Origin: Motacilla alba alba | Taxonomy: Eukaryota; Chordata; Aves; Passeriformes; Motacillidae | Assembly (NCBI RefSeq): GCF_015832195.1 | Contig: NC_052021.1 | Coordinates: 62,001 to 126,000 of the forward strand | Reading direction: 5' to 3' | DNA: 64,000 bases | Shown here: positions 1-12,709 of the stretch, piece after piece | Numbering within the stretch: the stretch's first letter is position 1 | How the letters are laid out: the number at the start of each line of letters is the position of its first letter | Translations under genes and position numbers: made by a program | The notes under the pieces: generated by a model | Seen by the model: only the letters and a program-made list of their open reading frames with translations | Told to the model about the DNA's origin: nothing | Databases searched by the model: none

Positions 1-3000
1 AGCGGCCGCGATAGGCCGAGGGCGTACCTGGTACTGCAAATGCTTGTGCCCGGGGAAACAAAACCCACCAACCCACATTCCTGGTCTCAGTTTGCAGGGA
101 ACGATGGGCACCCTCAAAGCAGCCCGAGTTGGCGCAGTTGGCAGCTTGTCCCTGGGCGGCACCTTGATATTTTTTGAAATCCAGCAGGCAGACGGCCGCG
201 ATGGGCCGAGGGCCTACCTGTTGCTGCAAATGCTTCTGCCCGGGGAAACAAACCCACCAGCCCACGTTCCTGGTCTCAGTTTGCAGAGCTCCATGGGCAC
301 TCTCAAAGCAGCCTGAGTTGGCGCAGGTGGCAGCTTGTCCCTGGGCGGCATCTTGATATTCCTGGAAATCCAGCTGGCAGAGGGACCGAAAGGCCGAGGG
401 CCTACCTGGTACTGACAAAGGCTTCTGCCCAAGGAGACAAAACCCACCAGCCCACGTCCCTGGTCTCAGTTTGCAGAGCTCCATGGGCACTCTCAAAGCA
501 GCCTGAGTTGGCACAGGTGGCAGCTTGTCCCTGGGCAGCATCTTGATATTCGTGGAAATCGAGCGGAGAAGCGTCCGCGATAGGCCGAGGGCGTACCTGG
601 TACTGCAAATGCTTGTGCCCGGGGAAACAAAACCCACCAACCCGCATTCCTGGTCTGAGTTTGCAGAGAACGATGGGCACCCTCAAAGCAGCCTGAGTTG
701 GCACAGGTGGCAGCTTGTCCCTGGGCGGCATCTTGATATTCGTGGAAATCCAGCAGGCAGCCGGCCCCTTAGGAACAAGGCCCTACCCGGTATAGAGAAA
801 GTCTTCTGCCTCGAAAAACAAAACCCACCAGCCCACGTTCCTGGTCTCAGATTACAGAGCTCCATGGGCACTCTCAAAGCAGCCCGAGTTGGCACGGGTG
901 ACAGCTTGTCCCTGGGCGGCACCTTCAGATTCGTGGAAATCCCGCAAGCAGCCTGTCCGTGAGGAACAAGGCCCTACCTGGTACTGACAAAGGCTTCTGC
1001 CCAGAGAAAATAAACCCACCACCCCACGTCCCTGGTATCAGTTTGCAGAGATCCATGGGCACTCTCAAAGCAGCCCGAGTTGGCACAGGTGGCAGCTTGT
1101 CCCTGGGCGGCATCTTGATATTCGTGGAAATCCAGCAGGCAGCCTGCCCCTGAGGAACAAGGCCCTACCTGGTACCGACAAAGCCTTCTGCCCGGGGAAA
1201 CAAAACCCACAACCCCACCTTCCTGCTCTCAGTCTGCAGAGATTCATGGGCACTCTCAAAGCAGCCCAAGTTTGCACAGGTGGCAGCTTGTCCCTGGGCG
1301 GCATCTTGATATTCGTGCAAATCGAGCAGACAAGCGGCCGCGATAGGCCAAGGGCCTACCTGGTACTGCAAATGCTTCTCCCCGGGGAAACAAAACCCGC
1401 CACCCCACATTCCTGGTCTCAGTTTGCAGAGAACGATGGGCACTCTCAAAGCAGCCTGAGTTGGCACAGGTCGCAGCTTGTCCCTGGGCGGCATCTTGAT
1501 ATTCGTGGAAATCCAGCAGGCAGCCGGCCCCTGAGGAACAAGGCCCTACCTGGTACTGCAAATCCTTCTGCCGGGGAAACACACCCACCACCCCACGCTC
1601 CTGGTCTCAGTTTTCAGTGCTCCATGGGCACTCTCAAAGCAGCCTGAGTTGGCGCAGGTGGCAGCTTGTCCCTGGGCGGCATCTTGATATTCGTGGAAAT
1701 CCAGCAGCCTGCCGGCCCAGAAGGGCAGAGGGCCTACCTGGTACTGCAAATGCTTCTGCCCAAGGAGAAAAAACCCACCAGCCCACGTTCCTGGTCTCAG
1801 TTTTCAGAGCTCCGTGGGAACTCTCAAAGCAGCCCGAGTTGGCACGGGTGGCAGATTGTCCCTGGGTGCCATCTTCAGATTCGTGGAAATCCAGCCGACA
1901 GCCTGCCCCTGAGGAACAAGGCCCTACCTGGTACTGACAAAGGATTCTGCCTGGGAAAACAAAACTCAGCACCCCACATTCCTGCTCTCAGTTTACAGAG
2001 CTCCATGGGCACTCTCAAAGCAGCCCGAGTTGGCAAGGGTGGCACCTTTTACCTGGGCGGCATCTTGATATTCGTGGAAATCCAGCAGGCAGCCGGCCCC
2101 GAAGGGCCGAGGGCCAACATGGTACACAGAAAGGCTTCTGCCTGGGGAAACAAAACCCACCACCACACGTTCCAGGTATCAGTTTGCAGTGCTCCATGGG
2201 CACTCTCAAAGCAGCCCGAGTTGGCACAGGTGGCAGCTTGTCCCTGGGCGGCATCTTCAGATTCGTGGAAATCCAACAGGCTGCCGGCCCAGAAGGGCCG
2301 AGGGACTACCTGGTATTGACAATGGCTTCGTCCTAGGGAAACAAAACCCACCACCCCACGTTCCTGGTCTCAGTTTGCAGAGATCCATGGGCACTCTCAA
2401 AGCAGCCCGAGTTGGCACAGGTGGCAGCTTGTCCCTGGGCGGCATCTTCAGATTTGTGGAAATCCAGCAGGCAGCCGGCCCTTAAGGACAAAGGGCCGAC
2501 CTTGTACTGACAAAAGCTTCTGCCCGGGAAACAAAACTCACCAGCCCACATTCCTGGCCTCAGTTTGCAGTGATCCATGGGCAATCTCCAAGCAGCCCGA
2601 GTTGGCACAGGGGGCAGCTTGTCCCTGGGCAGCATCTTGATATTCGTGGAAATCGAGCGGAGAAGCGGCCGCGATAGTCCGAGGGCGTACCTGGTACTGC
2701 AAATGCTTCTACCCGGGTAAACAAAACCCACCAACCCACATTCCTGGTCTCAGTTTGCAGAGAACGATGGGCACTCTCAAAGCAGCCCGAGTTGGCGCAG
2801 GTGGCAGCTTGTCCCTGGGCGGCACCTTGATATATTTTGAAATCCAGCAGGCAGACGGACGTGAAGGGCTGAGGGCCTACCTGTTACTGCAAATGCTTCT
2901 GCCCGGGGAAACAAACCCACCAGCCCACGTTCCTGGTCTCAGTTTGCAGAGCTCCATGGGCACTCTCAAAGCAGCCCGAGTTGGCAAGGGTGGCAGCTTA

Positions 3001-3640
3001 TCCCTGGGCGGCACCTTGATATTTGCTGAAATCCAGCAGGCAGACGGACGTGAAGGGCCGAGGGCCTACCTGTTACTGCAAATGATTCTGCCCGGGGAAT
3101 CAAAACCACCAGCCCACGTTCCTGGTCTCAGTTTGCAGAGCTCCATGGGCACTCTCAAAGCAGCCTGAGTTGGCGCAGGTGGCAGCTTGTCCCTGGGCGG
3201 CATATTGATATTCCTGGAAATCCAGCTGGCAGACGGACCGAAAGGCCGAGGGCCTACCTGGTACTGACAAAGGCTTCTGCCCAAGGAGACAAAACCCACC
3301 AGCCCACGTCCCTGGTCTCAGTTTGCAGAGCTCCATGGGCACTCTCAAAGCAGCCCGAGTTGGCACAGGTGGCAGCTTGTCCCTGGGCGGCATCTTGATA
3401 TTCGTGGAAATCCAGCAGGCAGCCGGCCCCTTAGGAACAAGGCCCTACCTGGTATAGAGAAAGTCTTCTGCCTCGAAAAACAAAACCCACCAGCCCACGT
3501 TCCTGGTCTCAGTTTACCGAGCTCCATGGGCACTCTCAAAGCAGCCCGAGTTAGCACAGGTCGCAGCTTGTGCCTGGGCGGCATCTTGATATTCGTGGAA
3601 ATCCAGCAGGCAGCCTGCCCCTGAGGAACAAGGCCCTACC
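1..3640 (+). repeat. Divergent 25-monomer block, copy 1
   Basis: This stretch matches 4,752-8,150. Distinctive monomers at 974, 1065, 1165, 1546, 1634 and 2257 reappear 4,751 bp downstream. From about 3,066 the offset drops to 4,563, meaning one monomer was lost or gained within one copy. The copies differ by scattered substitutions, so this duplication is older than the 2,283-bp and 6,838-bp ones. The NotI sites are shared at the same offset (2 and 4754; 1334 and 6085; 2665 and 7417). Confidence 0.75.
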
Positions 3641-6600
3641 TGGTACTGCAAATGCTTCTGCCGGGGAAACACACCCACCACCCCACGCTCCTGGTCTCAG
3701 TTTGCAGTGCTCCATGGGCACTCTCAAAGCAGCCTGAGTTGGCGCAGGTGGCAGCTTGTCCCTGGGCGGCATCTTGATATTCGTGGAAATCCAGCTGGCA
3801 GACGGACCGAAAGGCCGAGGGCCTACCTGGTACTGACAAAGGCTTCTGCCCAAGGAGACAAAACCCACCAGCCCACGTCCCTGGTCTCAGTTTGCAGAGC
3901 TCCATGGGCACTCTCAAAGCAGCCCTAGTTGGCACAGGTGGCAGCTTGTCCCTGGGCAGCATCTTGATATTCGTGGAAATCGAGCGGAGAAGCGGCCGCG
4001 ATAGGCCGAGGGCGTACCTGGTACTGCAAATCCTTGTGCCCGGGGAAACAAAACCCACCAACCCACATTCCTGGTCTCAGTTTGCAGAGAACGATGGGCA
4101 CCCTCAAAGCAGCCCGAGTTGGCACAGGTGGCAGCTTGTCCCTGGGCGGCATCTTGATATTCGTGGAAATCCAGCGGAGAAGCGGCCGCGATAGGCCGAG
4201 GGCGTACCTGGTACTGCAAATGCTTGTTCCCGGGGAAACAAAACCCACCACCCCACGTTCCTGGTCTCAGTTTGCAGAGAATGGTGGGCACTCTCAAACC
4301 AGTCCGAGTTGGCACAGGTGGCAGCTTGTCCCTGGGCGGCATCTTCAGATTCATGGAAATCCAGCAGGCAGCCGGCCCGTGAGGAACAAGGCCCTACCTG
4401 GTACAGAGAAAGGCTTCTGCCTGGGGAAACAAAACCCCCCATCCCACGTTCCTGGTCTCAGTTTGCAGAGCTCCATGGGCACTCTCAAAGCAGCCCGAGT
4501 TGGCACAGGTGGCAGCTTGTCCCTAGGCGGCATCTTGATATTCGTGGAAATCCAGCAGGCAGCCGGCCCCTGAGGCACGAGGGCCTACCTGGTACTGACA
4601 AAGTCTTCTGCCCGGGAAAACTAAACTCAGCACCCCACGTTCCTGGTCTCAGTTTGCAGAGATCCATGGGCATTCTCCAAGCAACCCGAGTTGGCACAGG
4701 TGGCAGCTTGTCCCTGGGCAGCATCTTGATATTCGTGGAAATCGAGCGGAGAAGCGGCCGCGATAGGCCGAGGGCGTACCTGGTACTGCAAATGCTTGTG
4801 CCCGCTGAAACAAAACCCACCAACCCACATTCCTGGTCTCAGTTTGCAGAGAACGATGGGCACCCTCAAAGCAGCCCGAGTTGGCGCAGGTGGCAGCTTG
4901 TCCCTGGGCGGCACCTTGATATTTGTTGAAATCCAGCAGGCAGACGGACGTGAAGGGCCGAGGGCCTACCTGTTACTGCAAATGCTTCTGCCCGGGGAAA
5001 CAAACCCACCAGCCCACGTCCCTGGTCTCAGTTTGCAGAGCTCCATGGGCACTCTCAAAGCAGCACGAGTTGGCGCAGGTGGCAGCTTGTCCCTGGGCGG
5101 CATCTTGATATTCCTGGAAATCCAGCTGGCAGACGGACCGAAAGGCCGAGGGCCTACCTGGTACTGACAAAGGCTTCTGCCCGGGGAGACAAAACCCACC
5201 AGCCCACGTCCCTGGTCTCAGTTTGCAGAGCTCCATGGGCACTCTCAAAGCAGCCCGAGTTGGCACAGGTGGCAGCTTGTCCCTGGGCAGCATCTTGATA
5301 TTCGTGGAAATCGAGCGGAGAAGCGGCCGCGATAGGCCGAGGGCGTACCTGGTACTGCAAATGCTTGTGCCCGGGGAAACAAAACCCACCAACCCACATT
5401 CCTGGTCTCAGTTTGCAGAGAACGATGGGCACCCTCAAAGCAGCCCGAGTTGGGACAGGTGGCAGCTTGTCCCTGGGCGGCATCTTCAGATTCGTGGAAA
5501 TCCAGCAGGCAGCCGGCCCCTGAGGAACGGGGCCCTACCTGGTATAGAGAAAGTCTTCTGCATCGAAAAACAAAACCCACAACCCCACGTTCCTGGTCTC
5601 AGTTTACAGACCCCATGGGCACTCTCAAAGCAGCGCGAGTTGGCACGGGTGACAGCTTGTCCCTGGGCGGCACCTTGATATTCGGGGAAATGCAGCAAGC
5701 AGCCTGCCCATGAGGAACAAGGCCCTACCTGGTACTGACAAAGGCTTCTGCCCGGAGAAAAAAAACCCACCACCCCACGTCCCTGGTCTCAGTTTGCAGA
5801 GCTCCATGGGCACTCTCAAAGCAGCCCGAGTTGGCACAGGTGGCAGCTTGTCCCTGGGCGGCACCTTGATATTTGTTGAAATCCAGCAGGCAGCCTGCCC
5901 CTGAGGAACAAGGCCCTACGTGGTACAGACAAAGGCTTCTGCCCGGGGAAAGAAAACCCACAACCCCACCTTCCTGTGCAGAGTCTGCAGAGATTCATGG
6001 GCACTCTCAAAGCAGCCCAAGTTGGCACAGGTGGCAGCTTGTCCCTGGGCGGCATCTTGATATTCGTGGAAATCCAGCGGACAAGCGGCCGCGATAGGCC
6101 GAGGGCCTAGCTGGTACTGCAAATGCTTCTGCCCGGGGAAACAAAACCCGCCACCCCACATTCCTGGTCTCAGTTTGCAGAGAACGATGGGCACTCTCAA
6201 AGCAGCCTGAGTTGGCACAGGTCGCAGCTTGTCCCTGGGCGGCATCTTCAGATTCGTGGAAATCCAGCAGGCAGGCGGCCCCTGAGGAACAAGGCCCTAC
6301 CTGGTACTGCAAATGCTTCTGCCGGGGAAACACACCCACCACCCCACGCTCCTGGTCTCAGTTTGCAGAGCTCCATGGGCACTCTCAAAGCAGCCTGAGT
6401 TGGCGCAGGTGGCAGCTTGTCCCTGGGCGGCATCTTGATATTCGTGGAAATCCAGCAGGCTGCCGGCCCAGAAGTGCAGAGGGCCTACCTGGTACTGCAA
6501 ATGCTTCTGCCCGGGGAAACAAAACCCACCACCCCACGTTCCTGGTCTCAGTTTTCAGAGCTCCGTCGGAACTCTCAAAGCAGCCCGAGTTGGCACGGGT

Positions 6601-7424
6601 GGCAGATTGTCCCTGGGCGGCATCTTGATATTCGTGGAAATCGAGCCGACAGCCTGCCCCTGAGGAACAAGGCCCTACCTGGTACAGACAAAGGATTCTG
6701 CCCGGGAAAACAAAACTCAGCACCCCACATTCCTGGTCTCAGTTTACAGAGCTCCATGGGCACTCTCAAAGCAGCCCGAGTTGGCAAGGGTAGCACCTTT
6801 TACCTGGGCGGCATCTTGATATTCCTGGAAATCCAGCAGGCAGACGGCCCCGAAGGGCCGAGGGCCAACATGGTACACAGAAAGGCATCTGCCTGGGGAA
6901 ACAAAACCCACCACCACACGTTCCTGGTATCAGTTTGCAGTGCTCCATGGGCACTCTCAAAGCAGCACGAGTTGGCACAGGTGGCAGCTTGTCCCTGGGC
7001 GAAATCTTCAGATTCGTGGAAATCCAGCAGGCAGCCGGCCCGTGAGGAACAACTCCCTACCTGGTACAGAGAAAGTCTTCTGCCTGGGGAAACAAAACCC
7101 CCCATCCCACGTTCCTGGTCTCAGTTTGCAAAGCTCCATGGGCACTCTCAAAGCAGCCCGAGTTGGCACAGGTGGCAGCTTGTCCCTGGGCGGCATCTTC
7201 AGATTTGTGGAAATCCAGCAGGCAGCCGGCCCCTGAGGAACGAGGGCCTACCTGGTACTGACAAAGGCTACTGCCTGGGAAAACAAAACTCAGCACCCCA
7301 CGTTCCTGGTCTCAGTTTGCAGAGATCCATGGGCATTCTCCAAGCAGCGCGAGTTGGCACAAGTGGCAGCTTGTCCCTGGGCAGCATCTTGATATTCGTG
7401 GAAATCGAGCGGAGAAGCGGCCGC
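2..7424 (+). repeat. 7-monomer higher-order repeat (about 1,332 bp) marked by NotI sites
   Basis: A monomer variant carrying GCGGCCGC recurs at 2, 1334, 2665 and 3992, then at 4754, 6085 and 7417, with spacings of 1,332, 1,331, 1,327, 1,331 and 1,332 bp, which is seven monomers. Two extra sites (4182 and 5323) break the pattern where monomers were gained or shuffled. Later sites at 8368, 10651, 14271, 15033 and 19412 are irregular. The variant is usually followed by a monomer boundary reading AACGATGGGCAC or AACAATGGGCAC instead of CTCCATGGGCAC, so it behaves as a distinct monomer class with a fixed partner. I saw no such site after 20,237. Confidence 0.75.
548..564 (+). other. CENP-B-box-like motif (representative of the 190-bp monomer)
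   Basis: The 17-bp core of the CENP-B box is NTTCGNNNNANNCGGGN. At 548-564 the sequence has TTCG, any four bases, A, any two bases, then CGAG, matching 8 of the 9 fixed bases. The common monomer form, with AAATCCAGC, matches 7 of 9. The AAATCCGGAAGG variant at 12,720-12,736 also matches 8 of 9. I saw no perfect 9 of 9 box. CENP-B binding to such boxes is best known in mammals, so if the host is a bird the resemblance may be chance or convergent. No binding is shown by sequence alone. Confidence 0.35.
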
Positions 7425-8150
7425 GATAGGCCGAGGGCGTACCTGGTACTGCAAATGCTTGTGCCCGGGGAAACAAAACCCACCAACCCACATTCCTGGT
7501 CTCAGTTTGCAGAGAACGATGGGCACCCTCAAAGCACCCCGAGTTGGCGCAGGTGGCAGCTTGTCCCTGGGCGGCACCTTGATATTTGTTGAAATCCAGC
7601 AGGCAGACGGACGTGAAGGGCCGGGGGCCTACCTCGTACTGCAAATGTTTCTGCCCGGGGAAACAAACCCACCAGCCCACGTTCCTGGTCTCAGTTTGCA
7701 GAGCTCCATGGGCACTCTCAAAGCAGCCTGAGTTGGAGCAGGTGGCAGCTTGTCCCTGGGCGGCATCTTGATATTCCTGGAAATCCAGCTGGCAGACGGA
7801 CCGAAAGTCCGAGGGCCTACCTGGTACTGACAAAGGCTTCTGCCCAAGGAGACAAAACCCACCAGTACACGTTCCTGGTCTCAGTTTGCAGAGCTCCATG
7901 GGCACTCTCAAAGCAGCCCGAGTTGGCACAGGTGGCAGATTGTCCCTGGGCGGCACCTTGATATTCGTGGAAATCCAGCAGGCAGACGGCCCCTTAGGAA
8001 CAAGGCCCTACCTGGTATAGAGAAAGTCTTCTGCCTCGAAAAACAAAAGCCACCAGCCCACGTTCCTGGTCTCAGTTTACAGAGCTCCATGGGCACTCTC
8101 AAAGCAGCCCGAGTTGGCACAGGTGGCAGCTTGTCCCTGGGCGGCATGTT
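4752..8150 (+). repeat. Divergent 25-monomer block, copy 2
   Basis: Second copy of the 1-3,640 block, at an offset of 4,751-4,752 bp that becomes 4,563 after about 7,600. It ends near where the near-identical 2,283-bp duplication begins. Confidence 0.75.
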
Positions 8151-10426
8151 CATATTCGTGGAAATCCAGCAGGCAGCCTGCCCTTGAGGAACAAGGACCT
8201 ACCTGGTACTGACAAAGGCTTCTGCCAAAGGAGACAAAACCCACCACCCCACGTTCCTGCTCTCAGTTTGCAGAGCTCCATGGGCACGCTCAAAGCAGCC
8301 CGACTTGGCACAGGTGGCAGCTTGTCCCTGGGCGGCATCTTGATATTCGTGGATATCGAGCAGACAGGCGGCCGCGATAGGCCGAGGGCCTACCTGGTAC
8401 TGCAAATGCTGCTGCCCGGGGAAAAAAAACCCGCCACCCCACATTCCTGGTCTCAGTTTGCAGAGAACGATGGGCACTCTCAAAGCAGCCTGAGTTGGCA
8501 CAGGTCGCAGCTTGTCCCTGGGCGGCATCTTGATATTCGTGGAAATCCAGCAGGCAGACGGCCCCTGAGGAACAAGGCCCTATCTGGTACTGCAAATCCT
8601 TCTGCCGGGGAAACAAACCCACCACCCCACGCTCCTGGTCTCAGTTTGCAGTGCTCCATGGGCACTCTCAAAGCAGCACGAGTTGGCACAGGTGGCAGCT
8701 TGTCCCTGGGCGGCATCTTGATATTCGTGGAAATCCAGCAGGCTGCCGGCCCAGTAGGGCCGAGGGACTACCTGGTATTGACAATGGCTTCGTCCTAGGG
8801 AAACAAAACCCACCACCCCACGTTCCTGGTCTCAGTTTGCAGAGAACGATGGGCACTCTCAAAGCAGCCCGAGTTGGCATAGGTGGCGGCTTGTCCCTGG
8901 GCGGCATGTTCATATTCGTGGAAATCCAGGAGGCAGCCTGCCCCTGAGGAACGTGGCCCTACCTGGTACTGACAAAGGCTTCTGCCCGGGAAAACAAAAC
9001 TCACCACTCCACGTTCCTGGTATCAGTTTGCAGAGCTCCATGGGCACTCCCAAAGCCGCCCGAGTTGGCACAGGTGGCAGCTTGTCCCTGGGCGGCACCT
9101 TGATATTTGTTGAAATCCAGCAGGCAGACGGCCGCGATGGGCCGAGGGCCTACCTGGTACTGCAAATGCTTCTGCCCGGGGAAACAAACCCACCAGCCCA
9201 CGTTCCTGGTCTCAGTTTGCAGAGCTCCATGGGCACTCTCAAAGCAGCCCGAGTTGGCGCAGGTGGCAGCTTGTCCCTGGGCGGCATCTTGGTATTCGTG
9301 GAAATCCAGCTGGCAGACGGACCCGAAAGGCCGAGGGCCTACCTGGTACTGACAAAGGCTTCTGCCCAAGGAGAAAAAACCCACCAGCCCACGTCCCTGG
9401 TATCAGTTTGCAGAGATCCATGGGCACTCTCAAAGCAGCCCGAATTGGCACAGGTGGCAGCTTGTCCCTGGGCGGCCTCTTCAGATTCGTGGAAATCCAG
9501 CAGGCAGCCTGCCCCTGAGGAACAAGGCCTTACCTGGTACTGACAAAGGGTTCTGCCCGGGAAAACAAAACTCACCACTCCACGTTCCTGCTCTAATTTT
9601 GCAGAGCTCCATGGGCACTCTCAAAGCAGCCCGAGTTGGCACAGGTGGCAGCTTGTCCCTGGGCGGCACCTTAATATTTGCTGAAATCTAGCAGGCAGAC
9701 GGACGCGAAGGGCCGAGGGCCTACCTGGTACTGCAAATGCTTCTGCCCGGGGAAACAAACCCACCCGCCCACGTTCCTGGTCTCAGTTTGCAGTGCTCCA
9801 TGGGCACACTCAAAGCAGCCTGAGTTGGCGCAGGTGGCAGCTTGTCCCTGGGCGGCATCTTGGTATTCGTGGAAATCCAGCTGGCAGACGGACCCGAAAG
9901 CCCGAGGGCCTACCTGGTGCTGACAAAGGCTTCTACCCAAGGAGACAAAACCCACCAGCCCACGTTCCTGGTCTCAGTTTGCAGAGATCCATGGGCACTC
10001 TCAAAGCAGCGTGAGTTGGCACAGGTGGCAGCTTGTCCCTGGGCGGCATCTTCAGATTCGTGGAAATCCAGCAGGCAGCCGGCCCCTGAGGAACAAGGCC
10101 CTACCTGGTATAGAGAAAGTCTTCTGCCTCGGAAAACAAAACCACCAGCCCACGTTCCTGGTCACAGTCTGCAGAGCTCCATGGGCACTCTCAAAGCAGC
10201 CCGAGTTGGCACAGGTGGCAGCTTGTCTCTGGGCAGCACCTTGATATTCGTGGAAATCCAGCGGACCACCGGCCGCGATGGGCCGAGGGACTACCTGGCA
10301 CTGCAAGTGCTTCTGCCCGGGGAAAAAAAAACCACCAGCCCACGTTCCTGGTCTCAAGTTTACAGAGCTCCATGGGCACTCTCAAAGCAGCCCGAGTTGG
10401 CACAGGTGGCAGCTTGTCCCTGGGCG
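8144..10426 (+). repeat. 2,283-bp tandem duplication, copy 1 (12 monomers)
   Basis: The stretch is repeated immediately downstream at an offset of exactly 2,283 bp. By eye the two copies are almost identical; one visible difference is AAGGACCTACC near 8,195 against AAGGCCCTACC near 10,478. The left limit is set by a one-base difference before GTTTACAG and the change around CTGGGCGGCATGTTC, and could shift by tens of bases. The near-identity means recent unequal exchange or an assembly duplication. Confidence 0.9.
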
Positions 10427-12709
10427 GCATGTTCATATTCGTGGAAATCCAGCAGGCAGCCTGCCCTTGAGGAACAAGGCCCTACCTGGTACTGACAAAG
10501 GCTTCTGCCAAAGGAGACAAAACCCACCACCCCACGTTCCTGCTCTCAGTTTGCAGAGCTCCATGGGCACGCTCAAAGCAGCCCGACTTGGCACAGGTGG
10601 CAGCTTGTCCCTGGGCGGCATCTTGATATTCGTGGATATCGAGCAGACAGGCGGCCGCGATAGGCCGAGGGCCTACCTGGTACTGCAAATGCTGCTGCCC
10701 GGGGAAAAAAAACCCGCCACCCCACATTCCTGGTCTCAGTTTGCAGAGAACGATGGGCACTCTCAAAGCAGCCTGAGTTGGCACAGGTCGCAGCTTGTCC
10801 CTGGGCGGCATCTTGATATTCGTGGAAATCCAGCAGGCAGACGGCCCCTGAGGAACAAGGCCCTATCTGGTACTGCAAATCCTTCTGCCGGGGAAACAAA
10901 CCCACCACCCCACGCTCCTGGTCTCAGTTTGCAGTGCTCCATGGGCACTCTCAAAGCAGCACGAGTTGGCACAGGTGGCAGCTTGTCCCTGGGCGGCATC
11001 TTGATATTCGTGGAAATCCAGCAGGCTGCCGGCCCAGTAGGGCCGAGGGACTACCTGGTATTGACAATGGCTTCGTCCTAGGGAAACAAAACCCACCACC
11101 CCACGTTCCTGGTCTCAGTTTGCAGAGAACGATGGGCACTCTCAAAGCAGCCCGAGTTGGCATAGGTGGCGGCTTGTCCCTGGGCGGCATGTTCATATTC
11201 GTGGAAATCCAGGAGGCAGCCTGCCCCTGAGGAACGTGGCCCTACCTGGTACTGACAAAGGCTTCTGCCCGGGAAAACAAAACTCACCACTCCACGTTCC
11301 TGGTATCAGTTTGCAGAGCTCCATGGGCACTCCCAAAGCCGCCCGAGTTGGCACAGGTGGCAGCTTGTCCCTGGGCGGCACCTTGATATTTGTTGAAATC
11401 CAGCAGGCAGACGGCCGCGATGGGCCGAGGGCCTACCTGGTACTGCAAATGCTTCTGCCCGGGGAAACAAACCCACCAGCCCACGTTCCTGGTCTCAGTT
11501 TGCAGAGCTCCATGGGCACTCTCAAAGCAGCCCGAGTTGGCGCAGGTGGCAGCTTGTCCCTGGGCGGCATCTTGGTATTCGTGGAAATCCAGCTGGCAGA
11601 CGGACCCGAAAGGCCGAGGGCCTACCTGGTACTGACAAAGGCTTCTGCCCAAGGAGAAAAAACCCACCAGCCCACGTCCCTGGTATCAGTTTGCAGAGAT
11701 CCATGGGCACTCTCAAAGCAGCCCGAATTGGCACAGGTGGCAGCTTGTCCCTGGGCGGCCTCTTCAGATTCGTGGAAATCCAGCAGGCAGCCTGCCCCTG
11801 AGGAACAAGGCCTTACCTGGTACTGACAAAGGGTTCTGCCCGGGAAAACAAAACTCACCACTCCACGTTCCTGCTCTAATTTTGCAGAGCTCCATGGGCA
11901 CTCTCAAAGCAGCCCGAGTTGGCACAGGTGGCAGCTTGTCCCTGGGCGGCACCTTAATATTTGCTGAAATCTAGCAGGCAGACGGACGCGAAGGGCCGAG
12001 GGCCTACCTGGTACTGCAAATGCTTCTGCCCGGGGAAACAAACCCACCCGCCCACGTTCCTGGTCTCAGTTTGCAGTGCTCCATGGGCACACTCAAAGCA
12101 GCCTGAGTTGGCGCAGGTGGCAGCTTGTCCCTGGGCGGCATCTTGGTATTCGTGGAAATCCAGCTGGCAGACGGACCCGAAAGCCCGAGGGCCTACCTGG
12201 TGCTGACAAAGGCTTCTACCCAAGGAGACAAAACCCACCAGCCCACGTTCCTGGTCTCAGTTTGCAGAGATCCATGGGCACTCTCAAAGCAGCGTGAGTT
12301 GGCACAGGTGGCAGCTTGTCCCTGGGCGGCATCTTCAGATTCGTGGAAATCCAGCAGGCAGCCGGCCCCTGAGGAACAAGGCCCTACCTGGTATAGAGAA
12401 AGTCTTCTGCCTCGGAAAACAAAACCACCAGCCCACGTTCCTGGTCACAGTCTGCAGAGCTCCATGGGCACTCTCAAAGCAGCCCGAGTTGGCACAGGTG
12501 GCAGCTTGTCTCTGGGCAGCACCTTGATATTCGTGGAAATCCAGCGGACCACCGGCCGCGATGGGCCGAGGGACTACCTGGCACTGCAAGTGCTTCTGCC
12601 CGGGGAAAAAAAAACCACCAGCCCACGTTCCTGGTCTCAAGTTTACAGAGCTCCATGGGCACTCTCAAAGCAGCCCGAGTTGGCACAGGTGGCAGCTTGT
12701 CCCTGGACG
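10427..12709 (+). repeat. 2,283-bp tandem duplication, copy 2 (12 monomers)
   Basis: Second copy of the 12-monomer block. It ends where CTGGGCGGCATG of copy 1 is replaced by CTGGACGGCATC, at about 12,706. It includes the NotI-bearing monomer at 10,651, the counterpart of the one at 8,368. Confidence 0.9.
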
